Assembly: GCF_029502005.1 (NCBI RefSeq)
Contig: NZ_JAMQOT010000006.1
Span: 124,001 to 188,000 of the forward strand
Origin: Natrinema salsiterrestre
GTDB lineage: Archaea; Halobacteriota; Halobacteria; Halobacteriales; Natrialbaceae
Length of the DNA stretch: 64,000 bases
Direction of reading: 5' to 3'
How positions within the stretch are numbered: position 1 is the first letter of the stretch; each line of letters starts with the position of its first letter. The notes under the pieces were generated by a model. It did not search any database. It had not been told where the DNA came from and saw only the letters and a list, made by a program, of their open reading frames with translations. The translations under genes were made by a program, and so were the position numbers. Shown piece after piece: positions 1 to 8,425 of the stretch.

Positions 1-2227
1 CCAGGGAGTCCGCCGGACCGACGTCCATCCCGGGAGGGACATCGAACAGTTGATACAACCCGTCCGTGACCGCCAACTCGTTCTCGTCGGGGCGAACGTC
101 GAGCTCCCAGCCGGCGAACCCCGCGATCCGCTGGGCCTGTTCGAGCAGCTCCGTCGTCCGCTCGAGCTCGCGTTCGCGTTCCTTGCGCTCGGTGATGTCC
201 TGGACGGAGCCCTGAATTTTGACGACTTCCCCGTCCTCGTACACGGGCTCGCCGATCGACCGAATCCAGCGGTGATCGCCGTCCGCCGTGATCAGCCGCA
301 ACTCGTGGTCGTAGCTCTCCCCGTCTTCGAGCGCCCCCTCGATTGCGGCCTCGATACTGGGGCGGTCGTCGGGATGGTAGAACTCGATGCCGCGATCCAC
401 ATCGATCGGGTCGTCGATCGGAACGTCGTGGATCCGGTACACCTCGTCGCTCCACTCCAGTTCGGGCGGGTCGGCGGTCGCGTCGAGTTCCCACCCGCCG
501 ACGTTCGCCAGCCGCTGGGCCTGCGAGAGCAGCCGCCTCGTCCGCTCGAGCGTTCGTTCTCGCTCCTTTCGGTCGGAAATGTCGCGGCCGATGCCGGCTT
601 CGACCGGGGTTCCGTCGGGATCCTCGAGCACCGACGCGACGAACTCGTAGGGGACTCGCTCGCCCGATTTCGTTTCGAGTGCCGCTTCGACGTGCGTCTC
701 TCCCGTCTCGAAGGCTTCCGCGATCGAGTCTCGGATTATCCGCCGATTCGTCTCGTCGAAGAAGTCCAAGGCGTGCATCTCCGCGATCTCGTCGTCCGCG
801 TAGCCCGTCACCTCGCCCAGCGACTCGTTCCATCGCCGGAGGTCGCCGTCCTCGTCGAGGAGGTAGAAGACGTCGTCGACGGCGTCCAGCATGTCGTCGG
901 TGAACTCGCGGGCGCGCTCGAGGCGCCGTTCCTTGGTCGCGCGCTCGCTGACGTCGCGACCGATGCCGGCGATGACCCGGTTTCCCGCCGGATCCTCGAG
1001 CGCCGAGGCCGAGAATTCGTACGGGATCGTCTCGCCCGACTTCGTCTCGATCATCGATTCGACCCGGGTTCGACCGGTCTCGAGGGCCTCTTCGATCGCG
1101 TTCGCGACCGTTTCGCAGTTCGATTCGTCGAAGAAGTCCAGCGCGTGCATCGCCGCGATCTCGTCGTCCGCGTACCCCGTCACTTCGGTCAGCGACTCGT
1201 TCCAGCGCTGCAACTCGCCGTCCTCGTCGAGCAGATAGACGACGTCGTCGACGGCGTCCAGCATGTCGTCGGTGAACTCGCGGGCGCGCTCGAGTCGTTC
1301 TTCTCGTTCCCGAATCCGTCGAACGTATCGTCGGCGTTCGAACGCGTGACTGAGCCAGCGGGTCATCAGGTCGATAAACGACTTTTCGGCCGGCGTAAAC
1401 GGTCGATCTCGAGGTTCGGCGTTCAGAAAGCACAGCGTCCCGTAGAGATCGTCTTCCACCGTGATCTCCCCGCCGACGTAGCAACTGATGTCCAGCCGGT
1501 CGGCGATCGGATGGTCCGCCCGCCCCGTCGCCGCGGCGTCGTAAATCCCCAGAATATCGTCCGACTCGATCGTCTCCTGACAGTAAGTCGTGGAGAGGTC
1601 CAGTACCATTCCCTCCCGGTCGCCCTCGCGTCCGACGGCCGTCTCGATCTCGTACCGGTCGCTCGACTCGTCGATCCGAGCGATGAGACCCGTCTCGACG
1701 CCCAACCGCTCACAGCCGAGCTCGAGCAGTCGGCGAACCTTCGTCTCACCCCGACAGCTGGGGTCCGACGTGATCCGATAGAGGTCCTGCCGATAGCGTT
1801 CGCTCTCGGCACGCCGTCGTTCGCGATCGCGTACCGCTCCCGCCAGGTCGTCGACGGCCGCCGAAAGCCGGCCGATATCGTCGTCCCGGTCGATCGTAAA
1901 GTCGATCGGACGATCCGCGTCGACGGGTCCGTCACCGGTCTCCTCGGTGAACGCCGCGGTCCGTTCACCCTCGATGCGAGCGACGAACTGTCGGAGTTGG
2001 TCGGTCAGGCGTTCGATGTCGGACTGCCGGTCCGATCCGCTTCGAGCGGCGAGACCCAAAACGAACACTCCCGGACCCGGTACCGATCCGATTCCCAGCG
2101 TTGCGGGCTCCGAAAGCGCTAGCCCCGCCCCGACGCCGATCGCGATACCGATCACGCCGAGAATCCCACCTAACGGCCGTCGCGACCCGGCCGCGAGTAT
2201 CCTGGCGGAAACCGCAGTAACGATCAT
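1..2227 (-). CDS. Multi-PAS/GAF sensor protein (3' end beyond the window)
   Basis: The start is the ATG at 2225-2227 and the frame stays open to base 1, so the C-terminus is missing. Reading from the N-terminus: two hydrophobic stretches near the start (likely membrane anchors), a charged linker, a GAF domain (about 1810-1345), two PAS domains with the phrase DDMLDAVDDV (about 1300-935 and 925-560), then two PAS_3-like domains with PAC-type ends such as QDITERKERE. PAS and GAF domains sense light, redox state or ligands. In haloarchaea such proteins usually end in a histidine kinase or a bacterio-opsin-activator output, and which one applies here cannot be seen. The two middle PAS domains are near copies at 372-base spacing, a recent internal duplication. 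The gene is divergent from a HalOD1 gene across an inverted repeat. Confidence 0.85.
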   Translation of the reverse strand, partial: MIVTAVSARILAAGSRRPLGGILGVIGIAIGVGAGLALSEPATLGIGSVPGPGVFVLGLAARSGSDRQSDIERLTDQLRQFVARIEGERTAAFTEETGDGPVDADRPIDFTIDRDDDIGRLSAAVDDLAGAVRDRERRRAESERYRQDLYRITSDPSCRGETKVRRLLELGCERLGVETGLIARIDESSDRYEIETAVGREGDREGMVLDLSTTYCQETIESDDILGIYDAAATGRADHPIADRLDISCYVGGEITVEDDLYGTLCFLNAEPRDRPFTPAEKSFIDLMTRWLSHAFERRRYVRRIREREERLERAREFTDDMLDAVDDVVYLLDEDGELQRWNESLTEVTGYADDEIAAMHALDFFDESNCETVANAIEEALETGRTRVESMIETKSGETIPYEFSASALEDPAGNRVIAGIGRDVSERATKERRLERAREFTDDMLDAVDDVFYLLDEDGDLRRWNESLGEVTGYADDEIAEMHALDFFDETNRRIIRDSIAEAFETGETHVEAALETKSGERVPYEFVASVLEDPDGTPVEAGIGRDISDRKERERTLERTRRLLSQAQRLANVGGWELDATADPPELEWSDEVYRIHDVPIDDPIDVDRGIEFYHPDDRPSIEAAIEGALEDGESYDHELRLITADGDHRWIRSIGEPVYEDGEVVKIQGSVQDITERKERERELERTTELLEQAQRIAGFAGWELDVRPDENELAVTDGLYQLFDVPPGMDVGPADSL

Positions 2228-2421
2228 AGACCTCGTATGCGACGCTTGACAAAGATACGCGCGGTTGGTTCCGCGTTCGACACGTATAGTTCATCAGGGA
2301 TCGGTTGCGACGATAAGTTCCGCGAGAACGAAACTCGAACCGTAGCCGAACGATAGCACCCGCGGCCTCGGTCGGTCAGGTCTCGGAACCCGATCGCAGT
2401 CGGGCGGTTTCTCCGACACGC

Positions 2422-2462
2422 TATACACGTAGTGTCGCCACCGCGAGAAAATTACGTGTATA
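2422..2462. promoter_or_regulatory. Perfect 10-bp inverted repeat between divergent signalling genes
   Basis: TATACACGTA at 2422-2431 is the exact reverse complement of TACGTGTATA at 2453-2462, with a 21-base spacer. It lies between the sensor start (2227, minus) and the HalOD1 start (2505, plus). The two half-sites are about three helical turns apart, as expected for an operator bound by a dimer or tetramer. The function is inferred. Confidence 0.45.
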
Positions 2463-2504
2463 ACGAGCAAGCAGAACCCGTCCAGTGTCGTCCGTCTAGC
2501 CAAG

Positions 2505-2762
2505 ATGCCCGGGACTACACTGGATTACCACAACGACTCGATCAGTCTGCGGGTGGTCGAAGCACTCGCGGACGCGACCGACACCGACGCACACGAACTC
2601 GAGCCGCTGTACAACGTCGTCGATCCCGAAGCGCTCGATACCCTCTTCGAGCGCGACTCGAGCGTTCCGATTCGCGTCGAGTTCGAGTACGACGATTCGT
2701 CGGTCGAAGTTCGAAGCGACGGGACCGTCACGGTCGACGGAACGGTCCATGACAGTCGGTGA
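2505..2762 (+). CDS. HalOD1 output-domain protein
   Basis: An 85-residue acidic protein that consists almost entirely of one HalOD1-type domain. The pattern SLRVVEALADATDTD, then ELEPLYNVVDPEALDTLF, then a short beta-rich tail (VEFEYDDSSVEV, GTVTVDGT) is typical of this haloarchaeal domain. It occurs alone or as an output module of response regulators and its biochemical role is unknown. The next gene starts 45 bases downstream on the same strand, so the two may be co-transcribed. No DNA-binding motif is visible. Confidence 0.75.
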   Translation: MPGTTLDYHNDSISLRVVEALADATDTDAHELEPLYNVVDPEALDTLFERDSSVPIRVEFEYDDSSVEVRSDGTVTVDGTVHDSR

Positions 2763-2807
2763 GCAGCGACGACTCCATCGAACGTCGACGCGACACGGGT
2801 GGTGTCA

Positions 2808-3635
2808 ATGCTAACCCCGCCAACCGAAACAACCGATTCGAGCGATCGAAACCGCCAATCAGACCCGTCTCTCCTGGTCGTCGACGACGACCGGATAGCC
2901 GCGGCCGTCGAGCGGTCGTTCGACGGGGACGGAGCCGACGTCGTCGTCGAAACCGTGGCGACGCTCGAGGACGCCTGGAACCGAGTCGACGACGTCGATT
3001 GCCTCGTCATCGCGTCGGCGGCAACCGCAGAGCCGGGCGCCGACGAGGCGACCCGCGACGACGCGCCCGAGATCGACGTCGCAGAACTGGACGACCGGCT
3101 CGAGGCGATCGGGACCAACGCGCCCGAGCTACCGACTGTCGTCCTCGTGCCGGAGCGAACCGCCGAAATCGCGCGCACGGTTCGATCGCACGACTGGACC
3201 GCCGTTCTCGAGGAGTCCGAGATTAGCGATCGGTTCGCCGACCGCGTCCACGGCCTCCTCGAGCGGGGTCGGCTGGCCGCGCTGTCGCGGCGGTCGCTGG
3301 CGAGCATCGAGTTCGCCGGGGCCGCCATCGCAGTCGTCGACCCCAGCGGCGACGTCCAATTCGCGAGTCGGTCCTTCGCGATGCAGTTCGGCGACGATAC
3401 CGACGCCATCGCCGGCACGCCGTGGCGGGAGTTGTTCACCGACGCCGCCGTCGATCACCTCGAATCGGCGGCGATTCCGATGGTCGCGAACGGATGGCAG
3501 TGGACCGGTACCTGCACCGGCCGCCGACGGACGGGTGAGACGTTCCCGGTCCGCGTTCGCCTCGGAAGCCTCGAGGACGGCAGTCTGGTAGTCGTGCTCG
3601 ACGGGGGCGAGCGTCGCGACGGGCTCGAGGACTGA
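2808..3635 (+). CDS. PAS-domain protein with receiver-like N-terminus
   Basis: About 275 residues. The N-terminal half (after DPSLLVVDDDR) resembles a degenerate response-regulator receiver: an acidic VVDDD cluster is present, but no clear phospho-Asp/Lys arrangement follows. The C-terminal half is a PAS domain (AGAAIAVVDPSGDVQFAS... through GETFPVRVRLGSLEDGSLVVVL). There is no kinase or DNA-binding domain. The ATG at 2808 is preferred over an in-frame GTG at 2799 because a GGTGGTG stretch sits just upstream. It is probably a signalling partner of the preceding HalOD1 protein; the ligand is unknown. Confidence 0.65.
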   Translation: MLTPPTETTDSSDRNRQSDPSLLVVDDDRIAAAVERSFDGDGADVVVETVATLEDAWNRVDDVDCLVIASAATAEPGADEATRDDAPEIDVAELDDRLEAIGTNAPELPTVVLVPERTAEIARTVRSHDWTAVLEESEISDRFADRVHGLLERGRLAALSRRSLASIEFAGAAIAVVDPSGDVQFASRSFAMQFGDDTDAIAGTPWRELFTDAAVDHLESAAIPMVANGWQWTGTCTGRRRTGETFPVRVRLGSLEDGSLVVVLDGGERRDGLED

Positions 3636-3895
3636 TTCGTCGACGCTCGTGCGTTGCCGTTCGCGTCCCGACACGCAACGGGTGTCGTAGCCACCGAAAG
3701 CCAGTGCAACCGAATCGGAGGATCGCGTTGTGAGTCGTGTATAAATCGGTTCAGTGGCGACGGTAGCGAGTGCCCCCGTCGCGCTCGCTCGTTCGCCGAA
3801 AGACAGCCGTCAGAACGGGGCCGAGACTTCCCCTCCGCGGATCGATCAGCCGAAGAGACGCCGCGTGATTCGACGGGAGAGCGGTCAGGGCGGGC

Positions 3896-5185
3896 CTACG
3901 TCCCGTGGTCCCAGCTGTCCATGTACTCGCGCTGGGTGTCGGTCAGCGAATCGAATGCGACGCCCTCGGCCTCGAGTTTGATCTCGGCGATCTCTCTGTC
4001 GAGTTCGTCGGGCACGTCGTGGACGCCGGCGTCGTAGGCGTCGCCGTTCTCGAGCATTTCCCGCACGCAGACTGCCTGAATACCGAACGACTGGTCCATG
4101 ACCTCGACGGGGTGGCCCAGCGAGACGGGCGCGGCGAGGTTGACGAGTCGTCCCTCGGCGATGACGTTCAGTTTGCGGCCGTCGGCCATCTCGTAGGCCT
4201 CGACGCCGTCTCGCGCTTCGTAGCGATCGACCGCGAGGTCGTCGAGGGCGTCGAGGTCGATCTCGATGTCGAAGTGACCCGCGTTGGCCAGCAAGACGCC
4301 GTCCTGCATCCGCTCGAAGTGCTCTTCGACGATGACGTCCCGGTTACCGGTCGTCGTCAGGAAGACGTCGCCCACGTCGGCGGCCTCGGCCATCGGCATG
4401 ACCTCGTAGCCCTCCATGTGTGCCTCGAGGGCGCGCCGTGGCTCGACCTCGGTGACGATCACATTCGCGTTCTGGCCCGACGCCTTCTGGGCGACGCCCT
4501 TGCCGCAGTAGCCGTAGCCCGCGACGACGACGTTCTTGCCGGCCCACGAGAGGTTCGTGGTCATGGCGATCGACGCCAGCGAGGATTCGCCGGTGCCGTG
4601 GACGTTGTCGAACAGGCGTTTCATCGGGGTGTCGTTGACCGCGAAGACGGGATAGTCGAGCGCCCCGTCCGCGTCCATCGCGCGCAGTCGGTGGACGCCG
4701 GTGGTCGTCTCCTCGGCACCGCCGACGATGCCGTCGATCAGCTCGGGGTAGTCCTCGTGGATCGCGGCGACGAGGTCCATCCCGTCGTCGACGGTGATCG
4801 TCGGTTCGTGGGCGATGACGGCCTCGATGGCGGCGTAGTACTCCTCGTCGTCGACGCCGCGTTTGGCGTAGCTCGTGATGTTGTCGTGGGTATCGAGCGC
4901 CGCCGAGACGTCGTCGTGCGTCGAGAGCGGATTACAGCCGGTGACGGCGACCTCCGCGCCGCCCTCCGCGAGCGTCTCGACGAGCATCGCCGTCTTCGCC
5001 TCGACGTGCATCGCCATGCCGATGCGCTCGCCCTCGAAGGGCCGGTCGGCGACGAACTCCTCGCGGACGTGCTCGAGGATCGGCATGTGTTGGGCGGCCC
5101 AGTCCATCTTCCGGCGTCCCTCCTCGCGAGCGGACTCGAGGTCGTCCAGCTGCTCGCTGATCGGGGGATACTCGGTGTCGGTCAT
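3896..5185 (-). CDS. ahcY: Adenosylhomocysteinase (S-adenosylhomocysteine hydrolase)
   Basis: A 429-residue protein that reversibly splits S-adenosylhomocysteine into adenosine and homocysteine, clearing the product of all SAM-dependent methylations. The N-terminus carries the substrate region (MDWAAQHMPIL, TGCNPLSTHDDV). The NAD-binding signature GYGYCGKGVA is central, followed by TGNRDVI and NAGHFDIEIDLD. The C-terminus ends DSWDHGT, a variant of the usual ...KYRY-type tail. The frame is open 45 codons further upstream, but the ATG at 5183-5185 begins the conserved region (MTDTEYPPISEQL) and is the likely start. A second SAH-consuming enzyme lies at 6238-7533. Confidence 0.95.
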   Translation of the reverse strand: MTDTEYPPISEQLDDLESAREEGRRKMDWAAQHMPILEHVREEFVADRPFEGERIGMAMHVEAKTAMLVETLAEGGAEVAVTGCNPLSTHDDVSAALDTHDNITSYAKRGVDDEEYYAAIEAVIAHEPTITVDDGMDLVAAIHEDYPELIDGIVGGAEETTTGVHRLRAMDADGALDYPVFAVNDTPMKRLFDNVHGTGESSLASIAMTTNLSWAGKNVVVAGYGYCGKGVAQKASGQNANVIVTEVEPRRALEAHMEGYEVMPMAEAADVGDVFLTTTGNRDVIVEEHFERMQDGVLLANAGHFDIEIDLDALDDLAVDRYEARDGVEAYEMADGRKLNVIAEGRLVNLAAPVSLGHPVEVMDQSFGIQAVCVREMLENGDAYDAGVHDVPDELDREIAEIKLEAEGVAFDSLTDTQREYMDSWDHGT

Positions 5186-5464
5186 GGGTCGACTGAGTGG
5201 GAGTAGGGCCAAAACGCTACCGAACCGTGCCGACGAGCGGGGGTCGCATCGGTTTCGGGAGCGGAGACGTGTCCGTAACGGGTTCGAAAACGATCGGCGA
5301 AGGTGGTGGGTGATCCGCAATCGCTACGTGCCGTTTCGATCGGGGCGGTCGGTATCGACCGCGACCGCCGCGATCGGGTACTAACACCGGCGACGGCCGC
5401 TTTGGTGGGCAGCGCCGTCGACCGGCATCAGTCGTTCGAACGCGGTGTGAATCGCGATCCGTCG

Positions 5465-6109
5465 TTAGTTGCCGGCGTTACTCGGCGGGCCGCCGCCGTT
5501 TCCGCCGTTTCCGCCGTTATTGCCGGACGGGCCGGCGTCGCTCGGCGGGCCGCGCTTGTCGTCCTCGTCGTCACCGTCGTCCTGACCGGACTGGCCGACG
5601 TCGCTCGGTGGGCCTCGCTTGTCATCGTCTTCGCCCGGCGGGCCGGGGTCGCTCGGCGGGCCGGCGTGGGCAGGTGCGTTACCCGGGTTGTTCTCGACGA
5701 CGAAGCTCGCGACCGACAGACCGATCGAGTCGTTGGAGTCGTTCGATTCGTTCTGCAGTTCCTCGACGTAATCGGAGACGAGCGATCCGAAGTTCGTTTC
5801 GTTGTCCTCGGTCTCGTTTTCCGTCTCGTTTCCGTCTAACTCATCCTCGGTCTCGTTGTCGTCGGTATCGTTCTCGAGAGTTTCGTTGTCGTCGGTGTCG
5901 TTCTCGAGAGTATCGTTGTCGTCGGTGTCGTTCTCGAGAGTATCGTTGTCGTCAGTCGTGGTGTTATTCTCTGCGAGCGCGAACGTCGCATCGCTATCGA
6001 CGGATGCCGCATCGGCACCGGCCGTATTCGCCGCTGCGGCCATCGGTGCGAAGACGGACGCGACCATCGCGACCGCCAGTACGAGTGCAAAGAGTCGTTT
6101 TTGTCTCAT
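5465..6109 (-). CDS. Exported Asn/Asp/Thr-rich repeat protein
   Basis: A 214-residue protein with a Sec-type signal peptide (basic MRQKR, a hydrophobic core, AAAAN cleavage region at about residue 27). It is followed by tandem ten-residue units of the form DDNDTLENDT, rich in N-x-T sequons that could be N-glycosylated. The C-terminal third holds repeated RGPPSD.GPSG units and ends in a Gly/Asn/Pro-rich tail. No enzymatic domain is recognised. Proteins like this are common on haloarchaeal surfaces, but the role here is unknown. An inverted repeat, ATTCAG/CTGAAT (6121-6126/6133-6138), lies just upstream of the start. Confidence 0.7.
   Translation of the reverse strand: MRQKRLFALVLAVAMVASVFAPMAAAANTAGADAASVDSDATFALAENNTTTDDNDTLENDTDDNDTLENDTDDNETLENDTDDNETEDELDGNETENETEDNETNFGSLVSDYVEELQNESNDSNDSIGLSVASFVVENNPGNAPAHAGPPSDPGPPGEDDDKRGPPSDVGQSGQDDGDDEDDKRGPPSDAGPSGNNGGNGGNGGGPPSNAGN
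5851..5940. repeat. Three tandem 30-bp units coding for a ten-residue repeat
   Basis: Three consecutive 30-base units (5851-5880, 5881-5910, 5911-5940), each ending in TTCTCGAGAG, differ at only a few positions. A fourth, partial unit follows. On the minus strand they encode DDNDTLENDT-type units of the exported acidic protein. The copy number is probably variable between strains. Confidence 0.85.
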
Positions 6110-6190
6110 CCGAGTCGAACATTCAGCGATTCCTGAATAAACCCCTCCGGCAGTTCGATCAGTTCGAAGACTCGTCTCGAGCGGTGAGAA

Positions 6191-6208
6191 CCGTTTATAC
6201 CGTTTATA
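6191..6208. promoter_or_regulatory. Tandem 9-bp TATA-containing repeat
   Basis: CCGTTTATA occurs twice back to back (6191-6199 and 6200-6208). On the minus strand this reads TATAAACGG twice, about 85-100 bases upstream of the exported repeat protein start at 6109. It is a plausible promoter element; the duplication may allow two start sites or simply be a slippage product. Confidence 0.35.
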
Positions 6209-6237
6209 GACTTTTTTGAGAGTTCAACTCGCGATCA

Positions 6238-7533
6238 TCACTCGACCCGGCCGGCCAGCGCGTCGGCCGCCTCGAGCGCTCGCTCCCGAACGCCCGCTTC
6301 GTCGAGCGTCAGCACCTCGCGGTCGCGCATGAGCACGTTTCCGTCGCAGACGGTGTGGCGCACGTCGGCCGCCGCGGCAGCGTACGCGAGGTGGCTCACG
6401 AGGTCGTGACGCGGCGTCAGGTGGGGCGCCTCGAGGTCGAGCACCGCGAGATCGGCCGGTGCACCGGCCTCGAGGCGGCCGGATTCGAGGCCGATCGCGT
6501 CGGCGCTGCCCCGCGTCAGCATGTCGACGACGGCCTCGGCAGGGACCGCGCTGGCGTCGTCGGCGGCGAGTTTGCCGAGCATGGCCGCGTCGCGGGCCTC
6601 GTCGAGCATCGAGAGGTCGTTGTTCGAGGCCGCACCGTCCGTCCCGAGACCGACGGTGACGCCCGCCTCGCGCATGCGTTCGACCGGTGCCATCCCGCTG
6701 GCCAGTTTCATGTTCGAGGCCGGACAGTGGATCACGCCGGTGCCCGCCTCGGCGAGCAGCTCGATCTCCCGGTCGTCGACGTGAACGCCGTGCGCGACGA
6801 AGTCCTCGGGCTCGAGGAGGCCGTGCTCAGCGGCGTACTCGAGTGGGCGCTGGCCGTGTTCGTCGACGATCGGCGCGACTTCGTCCGCGGTCTCGTTCGC
6901 GTGATAGTGGATCGGCACGCCAGCGTCGCGCGCTTCGGGAACGAACTCCGCGAGGTACTCGCCGCCGACGGTCGTCAGCGAGTGGGGCATGAAGGCCGTC
7001 GAAATCCGCCCGTCGGCCGATCCGTCGTACTCGCGAGCGATTTCGAGGCTCGTTTTCGCGTCTTCGCGAGCCGCCTCGCCGTCCTTCCCGACGGTGACGA
7101 TCCCGTGCCCGAGGCGGGCCCGGACGCCGGCCGTCTCGACCGCGTCGGCGACCTCCGGGACGTGGAAGTACATGTCCGCAAAGGCGGTCGTCCCGGATTT
7201 GATCAGCTCGAGCAGGCCCAGCTCCGCACCCGCGCGGACGTCCTCGGGCGTCAGTTCCCCCTCGGCCGGCCAGATGTCTTCCCGGAGCCACGCCTCGAGC
7301 GGTTTGTCGTCGGCGTACCCCCGCAGGAGCGTCATCGCGACGTGGCAGTGCCCGTTGACGAATCCCGGCGTCACGAGCGAGTCCGCGGCGTCGAGGGTTT
7401 CGTCGGCCTCGCCCGCGAGGTCGGGACCGATCTCGAGAATCTCGCCGGCGGCTCGGTCGATCAGTACGTCCGCGGCCGCAACCGTCAGATCGGGTCGGAG
7501 GACCCGCCCGTCGGTAATCGCAAGCGTCGTCAT
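6238..7533 (-). CDS. Amidohydrolase, MTA/SAH deaminase (DadD/MtaD) type
   Basis: A 431-residue cytosolic metal-dependent amidohydrolase. The metal-binding HxH is in VNGHCHVAMTLLRG (about residues 59-72), a further His lies in VPIHYHANET, another in EDFVAHGVHVDD, and the catalytic Asp is in VGLGTDGAASNNDLSMLDE. Length and motif order match the 5-methylthioadenosine / S-adenosylhomocysteine / 5'-deoxyadenosine deaminase family. The proximity to ahcY supports a role in SAM-derived nucleoside salvage. Related families (guanine deaminase, chlorohydrolases) share the fold, so the exact substrate is inferred. Confidence 0.8.
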   Translation of the reverse strand: MTTLAITDGRVLRPDLTVAAADVLIDRAAGEILEIGPDLAGEADETLDAADSLVTPGFVNGHCHVAMTLLRGYADDKPLEAWLREDIWPAEGELTPEDVRAGAELGLLELIKSGTTAFADMYFHVPEVADAVETAGVRARLGHGIVTVGKDGEAAREDAKTSLEIAREYDGSADGRISTAFMPHSLTTVGGEYLAEFVPEARDAGVPIHYHANETADEVAPIVDEHGQRPLEYAAEHGLLEPEDFVAHGVHVDDREIELLAEAGTGVIHCPASNMKLASGMAPVERMREAGVTVGLGTDGAASNNDLSMLDEARDAAMLGKLAADDASAVPAEAVVDMLTRGSADAIGLESGRLEAGAPADLAVLDLEAPHLTPRHDLVSHLAYAAAAADVRHTVCDGNVLMRDREVLTLDEAGVRERALEAADALAGRVE

Positions 7534-7634
7534 TGAGTCAGGGTTCTCGTCGGGCCGCCTTATACTGTCGATTCAGTGGGCAGTGTCCCGGCTCCGGTCG
7601 CCGGGTTTATGGTTTCTTTCGATGACGTGTCCGT

Positions 7635-8312
7635 ATGGATTCAGGGATGCGACACGGCGACGAGCGCCGCGAGGACGGATATCCGCCCGGCGAGGCGCTC
7701 GCGGACGCCTGGGACGAGCACAGCCGCTACGTGGGCTTCGCAGCCGGCCTGTTCGGACTCGGCGTCCTCATCGGCGTCGTCCTCTTCGCGGCCGGCTACA
7801 ACCTGCTCGAGATCATCGAGAACCTCCTCGGCGAGGGGCTCTTTCCGGACGGTATCGGAGAGATGGGCGGGCTCGAACTGGCCCGGTTCCTGCTGGTGAA
7901 CAACACGCAGGCGTTCCTGCTGTCGATCGCCGGCGCGCTCACGCTGGGCGTCCTGACGGCCTGGGCGATGGTGTTCAACGGTATCATCGTCGGGAACGTC
8001 GCCGCAATCGTCACGGACAACGTCGGATTCGACTACATCCTCGTCGGACTGCTCCCCCACGGCGTCTTCGAACTTCCCGCGCTCTTCATCGCCGCCGGCG
8101 TCGGCTTCCGGCTGCTTTACCGGTTCGGCGAGCGGATTTACGGCACGCGAGACGCGATCATCACGAAACGCTACCTCTACCGAACCGGTCTCCTCGTCCT
8201 GGTCGGCTGGTTGCTGCTCGTCGTGGCAGCCTTCGTCGAGGCCTTCGTCACGCCCGCACTGCTCGAGGCCCTGTTCGCCGAGCGCCTCGAGGGGATGAGC
8301 GCTGGGCCGTAG
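7635..8312 (+). CDS. SpoIIM/DUF95-family membrane protein
   Basis: A 225-residue integral membrane protein. Four to five hydrophobic segments are visible: GFAAGLFGLGVLIGVVLFAAGY, FLLSIAGALTLGVLTAWAMVF, the VGLLPHGVFELPALFIAAGVGF segment, and one near residue 190. The sequence FLVNNTQAFLLS and the LLPHGVFELPA motif are characteristic of the stage II sporulation protein M family, which in archaea has no known connection to sporulation. The N-terminal 35 residues are soluble and charged. The function is unknown; a role in membrane organisation or transport is only a guess. Confidence 0.8.
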   Translation: MDSGMRHGDERREDGYPPGEALADAWDEHSRYVGFAAGLFGLGVLIGVVLFAAGYNLLEIIENLLGEGLFPDGIGEMGGLELARFLLVNNTQAFLLSIAGALTLGVLTAWAMVFNGIIVGNVAAIVTDNVGFDYILVGLLPHGVFELPALFIAAGVGFRLLYRFGERIYGTRDAIITKRYLYRTGLLVLVGWLLLVVAAFVEAFVTPALLEALFAERLEGMSAGP

Positions 8313-8425
8313 CGACCACTTTCCCCCATTCAACGACTCTTTCGGCGGATTTCGCGGGCCTGAACGGTCGTGAACGGATCCAATGGTCGCCCCCCTTTTT
8401 CTCCGCGAGGTGACTGTGTCCCGGT

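Noticed and set aside
50-2122. A 690-codon open frame on the plus strand
   Set aside because: Complement of the PAS/GAF sensor; no recognisable domain.
2294-2503. A 69-codon minus-strand frame between the sensor and the HalOD1 gene
   Set aside because: It runs across the inverted repeat and promoter space, with no conserved pattern and poor codon character.
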